Origin: Bacillus sp. 2B10
GTDB taxonomy: Bacteria; Pseudomonadota; Alphaproteobacteria; Sphingomonadales; Sphingomonadaceae
Assembly: GCA_003946805.1 (NCBI GenBank)
Contig: RPSH01000001.1
Location: 224,801-288,800 of the forward strand
Reading direction: 5' to 3'
Length of the DNA: 64,000 bases
Within the stretch, counting starts at the first letter, position 1. The number at the start of each line of letters is the position of its first letter. The notes beneath the pieces were generated by a model. That model ran no database searches and was not told where the DNA came from. It saw only the letters and a list, made by a program, of their open reading frames with translations. This document shows, one piece after another, positions 38,425-49,041 of this stretch. Made by a program: the position numbers and the translations under genes.

Positions 38425-38558
38425 CCGTACGCTTGCCGCGCGAAGGCTTCGCCACTGCCACAGCCGGGCCGGACAGGTCAACCGCCGCGTGCAAGACTTT
38501 GCCCTGCCAAGAAAAACCCGTATGGCGGGTTCGAATCGTACCTGGGGAGGGTGGTTTG

Positions 38559-39908
38559 TTGAACGAAATGATCGCGGCGGTGGGCGATGTGCTCAGTGCG
38601 CACGGACCGGCGGTACAGGCGGCGGCGAGCTATGCGCCGTCGGACTATTCGATCCATTTCTTCCTGCAACTGGCGGTGATCCTGCTCGCCTGCCGCGTGG
38701 TCGGCTGGGCGGGCAAGCGCTTCCTGAACCAGCCGCAGGTGGTGGGGGAAATGATCGCCGGCGTCGTCCTCGGCCCTTCGCTGCTCGGCCTGTTCTTTCC
38801 GGACGTACAGGCGGCGATCTTTCCCAAGGAAACGCGCGGCGTCCTCTATGCCGGGGCGCAGCTGGGCGTGGGGCTCTACATGTTCCTCGTCGGGCTGACG
38901 CTGCGGCTCGACCATTTCCAGACCAAGGCGAAGAGCGCGGCGATGGTGTCGGCGGCGGGGATCGCCGTCCCCTTTGCCCTCGCATTCCTCGTCACCCCGC
39001 TGCTGCTGAACGTGCCGGGGCTGTTCGCCGAAGGCATCTCGACCGGCAGCGCGACGCTGTTCATGGGCGCCTGCATCGCGCTCACCGCCTTCCCGATGCT
39101 CGCGCGGATCATCCACGAACGCGGCCTCGCCGACACCGCGCTCGGCACGCTGTCGCTGACCGCCGGGGCGTTCGACGACGCGGTGTCGTGGTGCGTGCTC
39201 GCGATCGTGCTGGCGACCTTCGGTGCGGGTGCGGGCGTCGCGATCCTCGCGATCGGCGGTGCGATACTCTACGCGCTGTTCCTCGTCCTGTTCGGCAAGC
39301 GCCTGCTCGCGCCGCTCGGCCGCGCTGTCGAGGCGAAGGGCGAGATGAGCATGACCGTGCTGTCGGTCACGCTGATGCTGTTCTGCCTGTCGGCGTTCTT
39401 CATGGACGCGATCGGCATCCACGCGATCTTCGGCGGCTTCATCCTTGGCGTGTTCATGCCCCGCGGACTGTTCGTCGAGGAGCTGAAGCGCAAGGTCGAG
39501 CCGCTGGCGGTCGTGCTGCTGCTACCGATGTTCTTCACCTATTCGGGGCTGAACACGCGGATGGATACGGTCAGCTCGCTGCCGCTGCTGCTGATCGCGC
39601 TGGGCGTGCTGGCGGTGTCGATCCTCGCCAAGTTCGGCGCCTGCTGGGCCGCGGCGCGTCTTGCGGGCGAGGACAATCGTACCGCGCTCGGCATCGGCGC
39701 GCTGATGAACTCGCGCGGGCTGATGGAGCTCATCATCATCAACATCGGCCTGCAAAAGGGGATCATCGGCCCCACGCTGTTCGCGATGCTGGTGCTGATG
39801 GCGATCGTGACGACGGTGATGGCGACGCCGCTGTTCGAGGCGGTCTATGGCAAGCGGGCGCGGGCGAGCGGCGAACTGGGGACGATTGATCGCACGCAGG
39901 CCGCGTAA
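38559..39908 (+). CDS. Monovalent cation:proton antiporter (CPA2/Kef type)
   Basis: 449 residues from a TTG at 38559, eight bases after GGGGAGG. An ATG at 38568 would make it three residues shorter but is 17 bases from that site. About twelve helices form a Na+/H+ exchanger domain with QPQVVGEMIAGVVLGPSLLG, GVGLYMFLVGLTL, TAGAFDDAVSWCVLA (the ion-site Asp pair) and the late LMNSRGLMELIIINIG. No TrkA-N (RCK) domain follows, so it is a stand-alone exchanger. Whether it moves K+ or Na+ cannot be told. Confidence 0.9.
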   Translation: MNEMIAAVGDVLSAHGPAVQAAASYAPSDYSIHFFLQLAVILLACRVVGWAGKRFLNQPQVVGEMIAGVVLGPSLLGLFFPDVQAAIFPKETRGVLYAGAQLGVGLYMFLVGLTLRLDHFQTKAKSAAMVSAAGIAVPFALAFLVTPLLLNVPGLFAEGISTGSATLFMGACIALTAFPMLARIIHERGLADTALGTLSLTAGAFDDAVSWCVLAIVLATFGAGAGVAILAIGGAILYALFLVLFGKRLLAPLGRAVEAKGEMSMTVLSVTLMLFCLSAFFMDAIGIHAIFGGFILGVFMPRGLFVEELKRKVEPLAVVLLLPMFFTYSGLNTRMDTVSSLPLLLIALGVLAVSILAKFGACWAAARLAGEDNRTALGIGALMNSRGLMELIIINIGLQKGIIGPTLFAMLVLMAIVTTVMATPLFEAVYGKRARASGELGTIDRTQAA

Positions 39909-39951
39909 GCCACTGGCGTTCGCCGGGCGGACGCCATAAATCGCGCGGACA

Positions 39952-41294
39952 ATGGCAAAGATCACGACTCCGCGTCCCGTCCGCGGCACCCAGGACATTT
40001 TCGGCGATTTCGAGCGGCGTTTCACCCACGTCGCCGAAACCTTCGAACGCGTCCGCCGGCTCTACTGCTTCGCCCGCGTCGAGGTGCCGGTGTTCGAATC
40101 GACCGCCGTCTACGCCCGCTCGCTGGGCGAGACGACCGATGTCGTGTCGAAGGAGATGTATTCGTTCGAGGATCGCGGCGGCGATTCGCTGACGCTGCGC
40201 CCCGAATTCACTGCCGGTATCGCCCGCGCGTACCTGACCGAGGGGTGGCAGCAATATGCCCCCCTCAAGCTGGCGACGCATGGCCCCGTGTTCCGCTACG
40301 AACGCCCGCAAAAGGGCCGCTATCGTCAGTTCCACCAGATCGATGCCGAAGTGATCGGCGCGGCCGAGCCGATGGCCGATGTCGAGCTGCTGGCGATGGC
40401 CGACCAGCTGCTCCACGAACTGGGCATTGCCGACGGGGTGACGCTGCAGCTCAATACGCTGGGCGATGCCGAAACGCGTGACGCATGGCGCGCGGCGCTG
40501 GTCGAGCATTTCATGGGGCATCGCGGCGACCTGTCGGAAGACAGTCTCAAGCGCCTCGACAAGAACCCGTTGCGTATCCTCGACTCAAAAGACCCCCGCG
40601 ACCGCCCGATCGCCGATTCGGCACCGGGGATCGATGCGTATCTGACGGCGGAAGCGGCCGACTTCTTCGCGGCGGTCACGTCGGGGCTGGACGCGGCAGG
40701 GGTCAAATGGACCCGCAACGACCGGCTGGTGCGCGGGCTGGACTATTATCGCCACACCGCCTTCGAATTCGTCACCGACCGGCTGGGCGCGCAGGGGACC
40801 GTGCTGGCGGGCGGACGCTACGACGGGCTGATCGAGTCGCTCGGCGGGCCGGCGACGCCGGGGGTCGGCTGGGCGGCGGGGATCGAGCGGCTGGCGATGT
40901 TGCTGGAGGAGCCGGCGGTACCGCGCGCTGCCGTCTGCGTGATCCCGCGTGAGGGCGAGGCCGACGTGCCGGCCATGACGCTGTTGCAGGATCTGCGCGC
41001 CGCCGGAGCGGTGGCTGACATGGCCTATCGCGGCAATATGAAGCGGCGCATGGCCAAGGCAGATACGCAGGGTGCGTCGATGGTCGCGCTGGTCGGAGCG
41101 GATGGTGGCGTCACTGCCAAGCTGCTGGCGACCGGTCGACAGATCGACATAGCCGCCGAAGACCGGGAGGCATTTCTGCACGCGGCCACCCTGTATTCGT
41201 CGGGCGTGACCGATAGTGACGTCGAGGGCGATTCGGTGCTGGAGGAAATGATCGGCGAATGGCGCGACGGGCTCTGGCAGGCATCGGATAGCGA

Positions 41295-41298
<4 letters not shown>
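39952..41298 (+). CDS. hisS: Histidine-tRNA ligase
   Basis: 448 residues of a class II synthetase. Motif 1 lies near [17 protein letters not shown], motif 2 is [21 protein letters not shown], the histidine loop is [15 protein letters not shown], motif 3 is [16 protein letters not shown], and a C-terminal anticodon-binding domain follows. It charges tRNA-His. First gene of hisS-prfA-prmC, a translation operon. Its stop overlaps the prfA start by four bases. Confidence 0.97.
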
Positions 41299-42365
<1,067 letters not shown>

Positions 42366-42390
42366 GGCGCGCGCGAGCGTGGGCCGGGAT

Positions 42391-42580
42391 GAGAAGAAGG
42401 TTGTCTTCACGCGGAGGCGCGGAGACGCGAAGGGGTCGTGCTCACGGTCGGGTTCCGTGCCGCCAGGTGCCTTGTCTTGTGCAGGCGTGCGAAACGTCGG
42501 ATCGCTGCGTGATCGCTATCGGCGAACGCTGATCCTCCGCGTCTTCGCGCCTCCGCGTGAGAACGATCCTTTCTTCTACC
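42391..42580. repeat. Family F long inverted repeat between prfA and prmC
   Basis: Outer arms CTTCACGCGGAGGCGCGGAG and its mirror (CTCCGCGTCTTCGCGCCTCC then GCGTGAG) flank a core of about 100 bases with no gene. Only one copy is in this window. It separates two genes whose products act together. Confidence 0.7.
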
Positions 42581-42587
42581 ATCGGCC

Positions 42588-43406
42588 ATGACCACGCTGC
42601 GCCACGCCCTGACCCGCGCGACCGCCCGCATCGCAAGCGTGTCCGATTCGCCCCGCCTCGACGCCGAACTGCTCGCCGCCCACGCGCTGGGTTGCAGCCG
42701 CGAGACGATGCTGCTCGCCCGCCTCGACGACCCGGTTCCCGCCGGATTCGAAACGCTGGTCGACCGCCGGCTGACCCATGAACCGGTTGCGTACATCACC
42801 GGCAGCCGCGCCTTCTGGACCATCGACCTGCTGGTCGGTCCCGGCGTGCTGGTACCGCGCGCGGACAGCGAGACGCTGATCGAGGCGGCCGTCGATCATT
42901 TCGCCGGGCGGGCGCCGGGCCGTATCCTCGACCTCGGCACAGGGCCAGGCACGCTGCTGCTGGCGGCACTGGCGGAGTGGCCGGGTGCGACCGGGCTGGG
43001 CGTCGATGCGTCGGTACAGGCGCTCGCCTATGCCCGGCGCAACGGCGACGCGCCGGGCATGGCCGACCGGGTGACCTGGGCGCAGGGCGACTGGACCGCG
43101 GGGATCGACGGACGCTTCGACCTGATCCTCGCCAATCCGCCCTATATCGGGACGGGGGAGGTGCTGCCGCGCGAGGTCGCTGGCCATGAGCCGGCCGGCG
43201 CGCTGTTCGCCGGGGCGGACGGGCTCGACGACTATCGCCGGATCGTCCCCGACCTGCCGCGCCTGCTGGCCCCCGACGGAATCGCCGCGATCGAGATCGG
43301 GCATAGGCAGGGCGACGCCGTGCTGGCGCTGGTCGCGGCCGCCGGCCTGCCCGCGCGACTGGTCCGCGATCTCGGCGGCCGGCCGCGCTGCGTTGTAGCC
43401 GGTTGA
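42588..43406 (+). CDS. prmC: Release factor glutamine methyltransferase
   Basis: 272 residues. The N-terminal helical domain is followed by a Rossmann methyltransferase with the SAM motif ILDLGTGPGTLLLAAL and the catalytic NPPY in LILANPPYIGTG. PrmC methylates the Gln of the GGQ motif in RF1 and RF2. The ATG at 42588 follows directly after the family F repeat. The first residues, MTTLRHALTRATARIA, are normal for the family. Confidence 0.95.
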   Translation: MTTLRHALTRATARIASVSDSPRLDAELLAAHALGCSRETMLLARLDDPVPAGFETLVDRRLTHEPVAYITGSRAFWTIDLLVGPGVLVPRADSETLIEAAVDHFAGRAPGRILDLGTGPGTLLLAALAEWPGATGLGVDASVQALAYARRNGDAPGMADRVTWAQGDWTAGIDGRFDLILANPPYIGTGEVLPREVAGHEPAGALFAGADGLDDYRRIVPDLPRLLAPDGIAAIEIGHRQGDAVLALVAAAGLPARLVRDLGGRPRCVVAG

Positions 43407-43651
43407 TCCTGTCGTGCGGCGAACCCATCTTTCCGCTTGGAGAAGCCCGGCGCAGTCGCTAAGACCGGCTGCGGGGCAGGCACCATCGACGTAGGCGTTG
43501 ATTGCGGGGCTGGCTCCTTCCATCGTCATGTGACCCACTGTCGTCCGGTGGGCATGGCAGGCGGACGGTGCCGGTGCATCGCCTCGCGGAGTTGCTCGCA
43601 CCCGGGATCGCGAGATCGACGGACAGGTAAGGACAGGACAACCAACCCTTG

Positions 43652-44548
43652 ATGAACAATCGTCAGGCCGGCCGCCGTCGCGGTCGCGGTGGACAGCGCC
43701 AGCCGGGAAGCGGCGGCGGCAACCCGCGTGATAACGGCAATCGCATCGACAATCGTGCGCGCGGCAACGCCGCGCAGTTGCTGGAGAAATACAAGAACCT
43801 CGCCGCCGACGCCCAGCGCGCCGGCGACCGGGTGAACACCGAATATTACCTCCAGTTCGCCGACCATTATTTCCGCGTGCTGGAAGCGGGACGTTCGCGC
43901 GTCGAGGAACAGCGCCGTCCCCGTGACGAGTTCGACGGCAACGACGACGAGGATTTCGACGGCGACGGCGACATGGGTGCCGACACCGGCAGCCAAGATC
44001 GCGGCCAGCGCGATGACCGTGGCCAGCGCGACGATCGCGGCAACCGTGACGACCGTGGAAATCGCGACGACCGTGGCAACCGCGACGATCGCCAGCCACG
44101 CGCCCAGCGTGAGGTCCGCGACGATCGCGGCCCGCGCGAAGAGCGTCAGCCCCGCGAGGAACGCCAGCCGCGCGAAGAACGGCAGGCTCGCGACGATCGC
44201 GGTCCGCGGGAGGATCGCCCGCAGCGCGAACGCCTGCGTCGCGACGGCGGCCGCACCGCTCCTGCCAATGACGGCGCCGAACAGCGCGGCATCGAGGGCG
44301 AAGTCGGGACGCAGCAGCACGATGTCGTAGAGGCAGCGCCCGAGGCGGCTCCCGAAGCCAAGCCGGTTCGCCGCCGCACACCGCGTACGCGTGTCGAAGC
44401 GGCACCGGCCGAGGCGGAGGTCGCGCCGTCGATCGACGCCGATCGCCTGCCGCCGGCGCTGTCGGCGAACGACGATGGCGCCGAACGCCCGCGCCGCCGT
44501 CGCCGTGTCCGCACGGACGAGGAAGAGGCCGCGCCGCCCGCCGCCTGA
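43652..44548 (+). CDS. DUF4167-domain protein with long Arg/Asp repeat tail
   Basis: 298 residues. The N-terminal part (about 5-85) is the DUF4167 region: NNRQAGRRRGRGG, NGNRIDNRARGNAAQLLEKY and NTEYYLQFADHYFRV, found almost only in alphaproteobacteria and predicted to bind nucleic acid. Residues about 115-194 are tandem repeats of the type DRGQRDD, DRGNRDD and REERQP, highly charged and disordered. The basic C-terminus (RPRRRRRVRTDEEE) follows. The ATG at 43652 is preferred to the adjacent TTG. A strong terminator follows. Confidence 0.9.
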   Translation: MNNRQAGRRRGRGGQRQPGSGGGNPRDNGNRIDNRARGNAAQLLEKYKNLAADAQRAGDRVNTEYYLQFADHYFRVLEAGRSRVEEQRRPRDEFDGNDDEDFDGDGDMGADTGSQDRGQRDDRGQRDDRGNRDDRGNRDDRGNRDDRQPRAQREVRDDRGPREERQPREERQPREERQARDDRGPREDRPQRERLRRDGGRTAPANDGAEQRGIEGEVGTQQHDVVEAAPEAAPEAKPVRRRTPRTRVEAAPAEAEVAPSIDADRLPPALSANDDGAERPRRRRRVRTDEEEAAPPAA

Positions 44549-44570
44549 TCGGGGCGTCGCCGATCCGCAA

Positions 44571-44613
44571 CCGGGGCCGGTATCGCACCCAGCGATGCCG
44601 GCCCCGTTCGTTT
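44571..44613 (+). terminator. Strong intrinsic-type terminator after the DUF4167 gene
   Basis: CGGGGCCGGTATCGC and GCGATGCCGGCCCCG pair through about 14 bp, with one G-T, around ACCCA. The hairpin is followed by TTCGTTTGT. It lies 22 bases after the stop codon. Confidence 0.75.
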
Positions 44614-44647
44614 GTGGCTCATGCTGGACAGAATTTCGTTGCCCGAG

Positions 44648-44730
44648 CGTCATTCCAGCGAAGGCTGGAATCTTTCGGAACAGCGCGGTCCGTCCGCCGC
44701 GGGAGACCCCAGCCTTCGCCGGGGTGACGG
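44648..44730. repeat. Family A inverted repeat
   Basis: Left arm CGTCATTCCAGCGAAGGCTG, right arm CCCCAGCCTTCGCCGGGGTG, spacer about 35 bases with GCGGGAGA. It lies between two convergent genes. Confidence 0.8.
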
Positions 44731-44749
44731 CTATTCGGTCTCGACCCGG

Positions 44750-46471
44750 TCACCCCGCCGCGAACTGCTCCGCACTCAGAGCGTACAGCCCGCCCGCGCC
44801 TGCCATCGCCGCCATCCCCAGTCCGCGCGCCTCGGGCACGATGCGGTCGAGATAGAAGCCGACCGCCGCCCGTTTGCGGGCGACGAAATCCGGATCGTCC
44901 ACTGTGCCCAGCGCCCGGCCCTGCCGCTCCAGCAGCCAGCCGCAGACGCAGGTAGAGAGCATCGTCAGGAACGGATAGCTGCCCGCCAGCCGGTCGTCGA
45001 CGCTCGCCTCCAGCATCCAGCGCGCGACCGCCTGGGTATCGCCCAGCAGGTCGTTCAGGGCAGCGTGCGTCACCTCGCCGCGCATTTCGGCGAACAGCGC
45101 GTCGATCGCCGCTCCGCCATCGCCCGACAGCTTGCGCCCGACCAGGTCGGCCGCCTGGATGCCGTTGGTCCCTTCGTAGATCGGGGTGATGCGCGCATCG
45201 CGGTAATGTTGGGCCGCTCCGGTTTCCTCGACATAGCCCATGCCGCCATGGACCTGCACGCCGAGGCTCGCGACCTCGCAGCCGATATCGGTACCGTGCG
45301 CCTTGGCGAGCGGGGTGACGAGGTCGAGCCGAGCCTTCGCGCCGTCGATCCCCAGCGTCGCGCGATCCACCTGCCCGGCGGCGTAATAGACCAGCGCCCG
45401 CGCCGCCATGGTCTGCGCAGTCATGCGCAGCAGCATGCGGCGGACGTCGGGATGCTCGATGATCGCGACCGGTGCGCCACCGGTCGATGCGCGCGCCGAC
45501 TGGACACGCTCACGGGCATAGGCGACGGCACGCTGGGTTGCCGCTTCCGCCACCTGCACACCTTGCAGGCCGACGTTCAGGCGGGCGTTGTTCATCATCG
45601 TGAACATCGCGCGCATCCCGCCGCCCTCGGCCCCGATCAGTTCGCCGATGCAGTCGCCGTTGTCGCCGAACGACAGGACGCAGGTGGGCGAGGCGTGCAG
45701 CCCCATCTTGTGTTCGATCGACACGACGCGGACGTCGTTCGCCGCACCCGGATTGCCGTCGGCGTCCAGCCGGAACTTGGGCACGAGGAACAGCGAGATG
45801 CCCCTGGTTCCCGCAGGGGCGCCCGGCGTGCGGGCAAGGACGAGGTGGACGATATTGTCGACCATGTCATGGTCGCCGAACGAGATGTAAATCTTGGTCC
45901 CCGTGATTCGCCACGTCCCGTCGCCGACCGGTTCGGCGCGGGTGGTGAGCGCGCCCACGTCCGATCCGGCCTGCGGTTCGGTCAGGTTCATCGTGCTGGT
46001 CCATTCGCCGGTCGCGAGTCTGGGCAGGTAGCGCGCCTGCTGGTCCGCGCTGCCATGATGGGTCAGTGCCTCGATCGCCCCCACCGTCAGCGTGGGCGCG
46101 AGGGCGAAGCCGAGATCGGCGGTCCCCAGCGTCTCCAGCACCGCGGTGGCGACCGCGAAGGGCAATGCCTGCCCGCCGAAATCGGCCGGCGACCCGATCG
46201 TGCCCCAGCCGCCGGCGACATAGGCCTGATACGCCGCGCGGTAGCCGTCCGGCATGACCACGCCGTCGGGGGTCCAGCGCGCGCCGACCGTATCGCCCTT
46301 ACGCGACAGCGGGCGCCATTCGCCCGCGGCGAAATCGCCGATCCCGGTCAGGATCGCATCGAGCAGGTCGGGGGTCGCATCCTCGAACCGGGGCGCGGCG
46401 GCGATCCCCTCGATCCCGGCGGCGTGGGTCAGCGCGAAACGCTGTTCGGCGGTAGCGGGGGTCAGGTCCAT
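44750..46471 (-). CDS. Acyl-CoA dehydrogenase, long form (DmdC-like)
   Basis: 573 residues, longer than the 380-400 of typical members because of a C-terminal domain of about 120 residues. FAD and substrate motifs are present: STMNLTEPQAGSDVGALTT, GTKIYISFGDHD, and the catalytic Glu in ITPIYEGTNGIQAADLVGRK. This long type with the IEHKMGLHASPTCVLSF segment groups with 3-methylmercaptopropionyl-CoA or long-chain acyl-CoA dehydrogenases. The substrate is not certain. It is divergent from a Sua5-type gene, with 46 bases between the starts. Confidence 0.93.
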   Translation of the reverse strand: MDLTPATAEQRFALTHAAGIEGIAAAPRFEDATPDLLDAILTGIGDFAAGEWRPLSRKGDTVGARWTPDGVVMPDGYRAAYQAYVAGGWGTIGSPADFGGQALPFAVATAVLETLGTADLGFALAPTLTVGAIEALTHHGSADQQARYLPRLATGEWTSTMNLTEPQAGSDVGALTTRAEPVGDGTWRITGTKIYISFGDHDMVDNIVHLVLARTPGAPAGTRGISLFLVPKFRLDADGNPGAANDVRVVSIEHKMGLHASPTCVLSFGDNGDCIGELIGAEGGGMRAMFTMMNNARLNVGLQGVQVAEAATQRAVAYARERVQSARASTGGAPVAIIEHPDVRRMLLRMTAQTMAARALVYYAAGQVDRATLGIDGAKARLDLVTPLAKAHGTDIGCEVASLGVQVHGGMGYVEETGAAQHYRDARITPIYEGTNGIQAADLVGRKLSGDGGAAIDALFAEMRGEVTHAALNDLLGDTQAVARWMLEASVDDRLAGSYPFLTMLSTCVCGWLLERQGRALGTVDDPDFVARKRAAVGFYLDRIVPEARGLGMAAMAGAGGLYALSAEQFAAG

Positions 46472-46517
46472 TTGCCCTCTCTCGATCGGCGGTTTTTACC
46501 GGTATAGCCACGCAATC

Positions 46518-47474
46518 ATGACCGCTCCAAACGCTTCGATTCCGACCGTTCGCTTACCCTACGGCACGGCGGCGATCGCTGCGGCGGCGGAAGTGATCGG
46601 AAGGGGGGGCTGCGTCGCGGTACCGACCGAGACCGTCTATGGCCTCGCCGCCGACGCGACCGATTCGCGTGCGGTCGCCGGTATCTACGCCGCCAAGGGA
46701 CGCCCGGATTTCAACCCGTTGATCGTCCATGTCCCCGATCGCGCCGCGGCCGAGGCGCTGGCGGTGTTCGACGACGCTGCGCGGCGACTGGCCGATGCCT
46801 GCTGGCCCGGCCCACTGACGCTGGTGCTGCCGATCCGCGAGGGCAGCGGCATCGCGTCGCTTGTGACCGCCGGGCTGGCGACAATCGCGCTGCGCGTGCC
46901 GGCGCACGACGCGATGCAGGCGCTGCTACGGGCGACCGGTCGACCGCTGGCGGCGCCCTCGGCCAATGCCAGCGGATCGATCAGCCCGACACGCGCCGAG
47001 CATGTCCTGCGCAGCCTGGGGGGACGGATTCCGCTGGTGATCGACGACGGCCCGACCGCTCGGGGCATCGAATCGACCATCATCGCCTGTGTCGGCGGAC
47101 AGGTGCGGCAACTGCGACCCGGTCCGATCGCACGCGAGGACATCGCCAACCTGCTGGGGTGCGCGGTCGGTGGAGCCGGGGCGGGGATCGAGGCGCCGGG
47201 GCAACTGGCCAGTCACTATGCCCCGTCCCGGCCGGTGCGGCTGGAAGCGATGGCGGCGCGCGACGACGAATGGCTGATCGGGTTCGGGCCGGTCGCGGGC
47301 GATGCCACGCTGTCGGCCGATGGCGACCTGGTCGAGGCGGCGGCGCGGCTGTTCGATGCGCTGCATGTGGCCGACATGGCCGAGCGATCGGGAATCGCGG
47401 TCGCACCGGTGCCCGATACCGGGCTGGGCGTGGCGATCAACGACCGGCTGCGCCGCGCGGCAGTGCCGGGCTGA
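46518..47474 (+). CDS. L-threonylcarbamoyladenylate synthase (Sua5/YwlC type)
   Basis: 318 residues with an N-terminal YrdC domain (GGCVAVPTETVYGLAADAT, then AAKGRPDFNPLIVHV and RPLAAPSANASGSISPT) and a C-terminal Sua5 domain joined by a linker (GIEAPGQLASHYAPSRPVRL). It makes threonylcarbamoyl-AMP for the t6A modification at position 37 of ANN-decoding tRNAs. The two-domain form distinguishes Sua5 from TsaC. The start at 46518 is chosen because earlier codons overlap the divergent gene's promoter region. Confidence 0.95.
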   Translation: MTAPNASIPTVRLPYGTAAIAAAAEVIGRGGCVAVPTETVYGLAADATDSRAVAGIYAAKGRPDFNPLIVHVPDRAAAEALAVFDDAARRLADACWPGPLTLVLPIREGSGIASLVTAGLATIALRVPAHDAMQALLRATGRPLAAPSANASGSISPTRAEHVLRSLGGRIPLVIDDGPTARGIESTIIACVGGQVRQLRPGPIAREDIANLLGCAVGGAGAGIEAPGQLASHYAPSRPVRLEAMAARDDEWLIGFGPVAGDATLSADGDLVEAAARLFDALHVADMAERSGIAVAPVPDTGLGVAINDRLRRAAVPG

Positions 47475-47586
47475 ACCAGCACGGCGACCCGCAAGTATCG
47501 GGGATCGGTGGCAGTTTTCATTTTTCAAGCTACCCGACGTTAATCATTCGCCTCCTAAGGTACGTTTCGTACAAAGGGAGGGTCGG
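47475..47586. promoter_or_regulatory. Promoter gap upstream of the globin-coupled chemoreceptor
   Basis: 112 bases with a TTTTCATTTTTC AT-rich stretch and a small palindrome GTACG-TTT-CGTAC at 47560-47572, ending next to the ribosome-binding site AGGGAGGG of the chemoreceptor. The hairpin might affect translation or bind a regulator, but there is no matching family in the window. Confidence 0.35.
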
Positions 47587-49041
47587 GTGAGCGGTTCGGA
47601 AGAGATCGATTTCGAGGAACGGTTGGCGGCGTTCGATTACGACGCGCGCAGCTATGGCACGTTCCCGCTGGTCCGGCGGGCTATCGAACGCCATGCGCCC
47701 GCAGCACTGACGTCGTTGTACCGGCATATCGCCGCGACGCCGTCGATCCGCGACATGTTCACCTCGCCCGCGCGGATGGACCATGCCCGCGACAAGCAGC
47801 TGGAGCATTGGCGCAAGCTGTTCTCCGGCCCGATCGACCGCAACTATGCCGCCGCCGCGTCGCATATCGGGCAGGTCCATGCCCGGATCGGCCTTGCGCC
47901 GACCTGGTATATCAGCGGCTATGCGCGGATGCTGGAGCATGTCCTGCCGCGGCTGGTGCTGGGGCGGACCGGCTGGCCGTTCGGTGCCCGTCGTCGCGCG
48001 CGCGCCGCGACCGCGCTGGTCAAGGCGTCGCTGATCGACATGGACATCGCGCTCGCCGCCTATTTCGTGGCGGAACAGGCCGGACGGCGGGCGGTCATCG
48101 AACGGTGCGGGGCGGCGTTCGAACGGATGGCGCAGGGCGACCTGACCGTATCGCTCGACGGGCTGCCGCGCGAATATCAGGCGCTGGCCGACAGTTTCGA
48201 AGCCATGCGCCGGCAGATGTGCGAGACGCTGGGCATGGTCACCCGGTCGGGCGAGCAGATCCGCATCGGTTCGGGTAATATCCGCCACGCGTCGGACGAT
48301 CTGTCGCAGCGCACCGAGCAGCAGGCGGCGAGCCTCGAGGAAACCGCCGCGGCGATGGAGCAGATCACCGGCACCGTCCGTCAGACCGCCGACGGCGCGT
48401 CGCGCGCCGACCGGATCGTCGGCGAAGCGCGCAGCGAGGCCGAGGCATCGGGCAGGATCGTGCGCCGCGCGGTCGACGCCATGGACGGCATCCAGCGGTC
48501 GTCGGCAGAAATCAGCGAGATCATCTCGGTCATCGACGGCATCTCGTTCCAGACCAATTTGCTGGCGCTGAATGCGGGCGTCGAGGCGGCACGCGCGGGG
48601 GATGCCGGCAAGGGCTTCGCGGTCGTCGCCAGCGAGGTGCGCGCGCTCGCCCAGCGATCGGCCGACGCCGCGAAGGACGTGAAGACCCGCATCCTGTCCT
48701 CGTCCGAACAGGTGGAGGCCGGGGTCGATCTGGTCAACGCCACCGGAGAGGCGCTGCGGCGGATCATCGGCCGCATCGGCGAGATAAGCGAACTGGTATC
48801 GGGCATCGCCACCTCGGCAACGCAGCAGTCGATCGGGCTTCAGCAGGTGAATACCGCGGTGTCGGAAATGGATAACGTCACCCAGCGCAACGCCGCGATG
48901 GTCGAGGAAACGACCGCCGCCGCCCGCATCCTCGCGCAGGAGGCCGAAGTGCTGGCGGCCGAAGTCGCCCGGTTCCGGCTGGACGGGGCGGCCAGCGGCA
49001 ATGCGGTGCACCGGATGCAGGAGCGACTGGCCGCGGCTTGA
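47587..49041 (+). CDS. Globin-coupled methyl-accepting chemotaxis protein (HemAT-like)
   Basis: 484 residues from a GTG at 47587, behind a strong AGGGAGGG. The N-terminal 165 residues are a sensor globin: His98 in HIGQVHARIGLAPTWYISGY is the expected proximal heme ligand. A short HAMP-like segment (AQGDLTVSLDGL) leads to the MCP signalling domain with ISFQTNLLALNAGVEAARAG and GKGFAVVASEVRALAQRSA. There is no membrane segment, so the receptor is cytoplasmic and probably senses O2 or a related gas. No che genes adjoin it. An upstream in-frame stretch belongs to the previous gene's shadow and is excluded. Confidence 0.93.
   Translation: MSGSEEIDFEERLAAFDYDARSYGTFPLVRRAIERHAPAALTSLYRHIAATPSIRDMFTSPARMDHARDKQLEHWRKLFSGPIDRNYAAAASHIGQVHARIGLAPTWYISGYARMLEHVLPRLVLGRTGWPFGARRRARAATALVKASLIDMDIALAAYFVAEQAGRRAVIERCGAAFERMAQGDLTVSLDGLPREYQALADSFEAMRRQMCETLGMVTRSGEQIRIGSGNIRHASDDLSQRTEQQAASLEETAAAMEQITGTVRQTADGASRADRIVGEARSEAEASGRIVRRAVDAMDGIQRSSAEISEIISVIDGISFQTNLLALNAGVEAARAGDAGKGFAVVASEVRALAQRSADAAKDVKTRILSSSEQVEAGVDLVNATGEALRRIIGRIGEISELVSGIATSATQQSIGLQQVNTAVSEMDNVTQRNAAMVEETTAAARILAQEAEVLAAEVARFRLDGAASGNAVHRMQERLAAA

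Noticed and set aside
43996..44235. Tandem repeats as a CRISPR array
   Set aside because: The repeats are codon-length, in frame and inside a coding sequence. There are no regular spacers and no cas genes.
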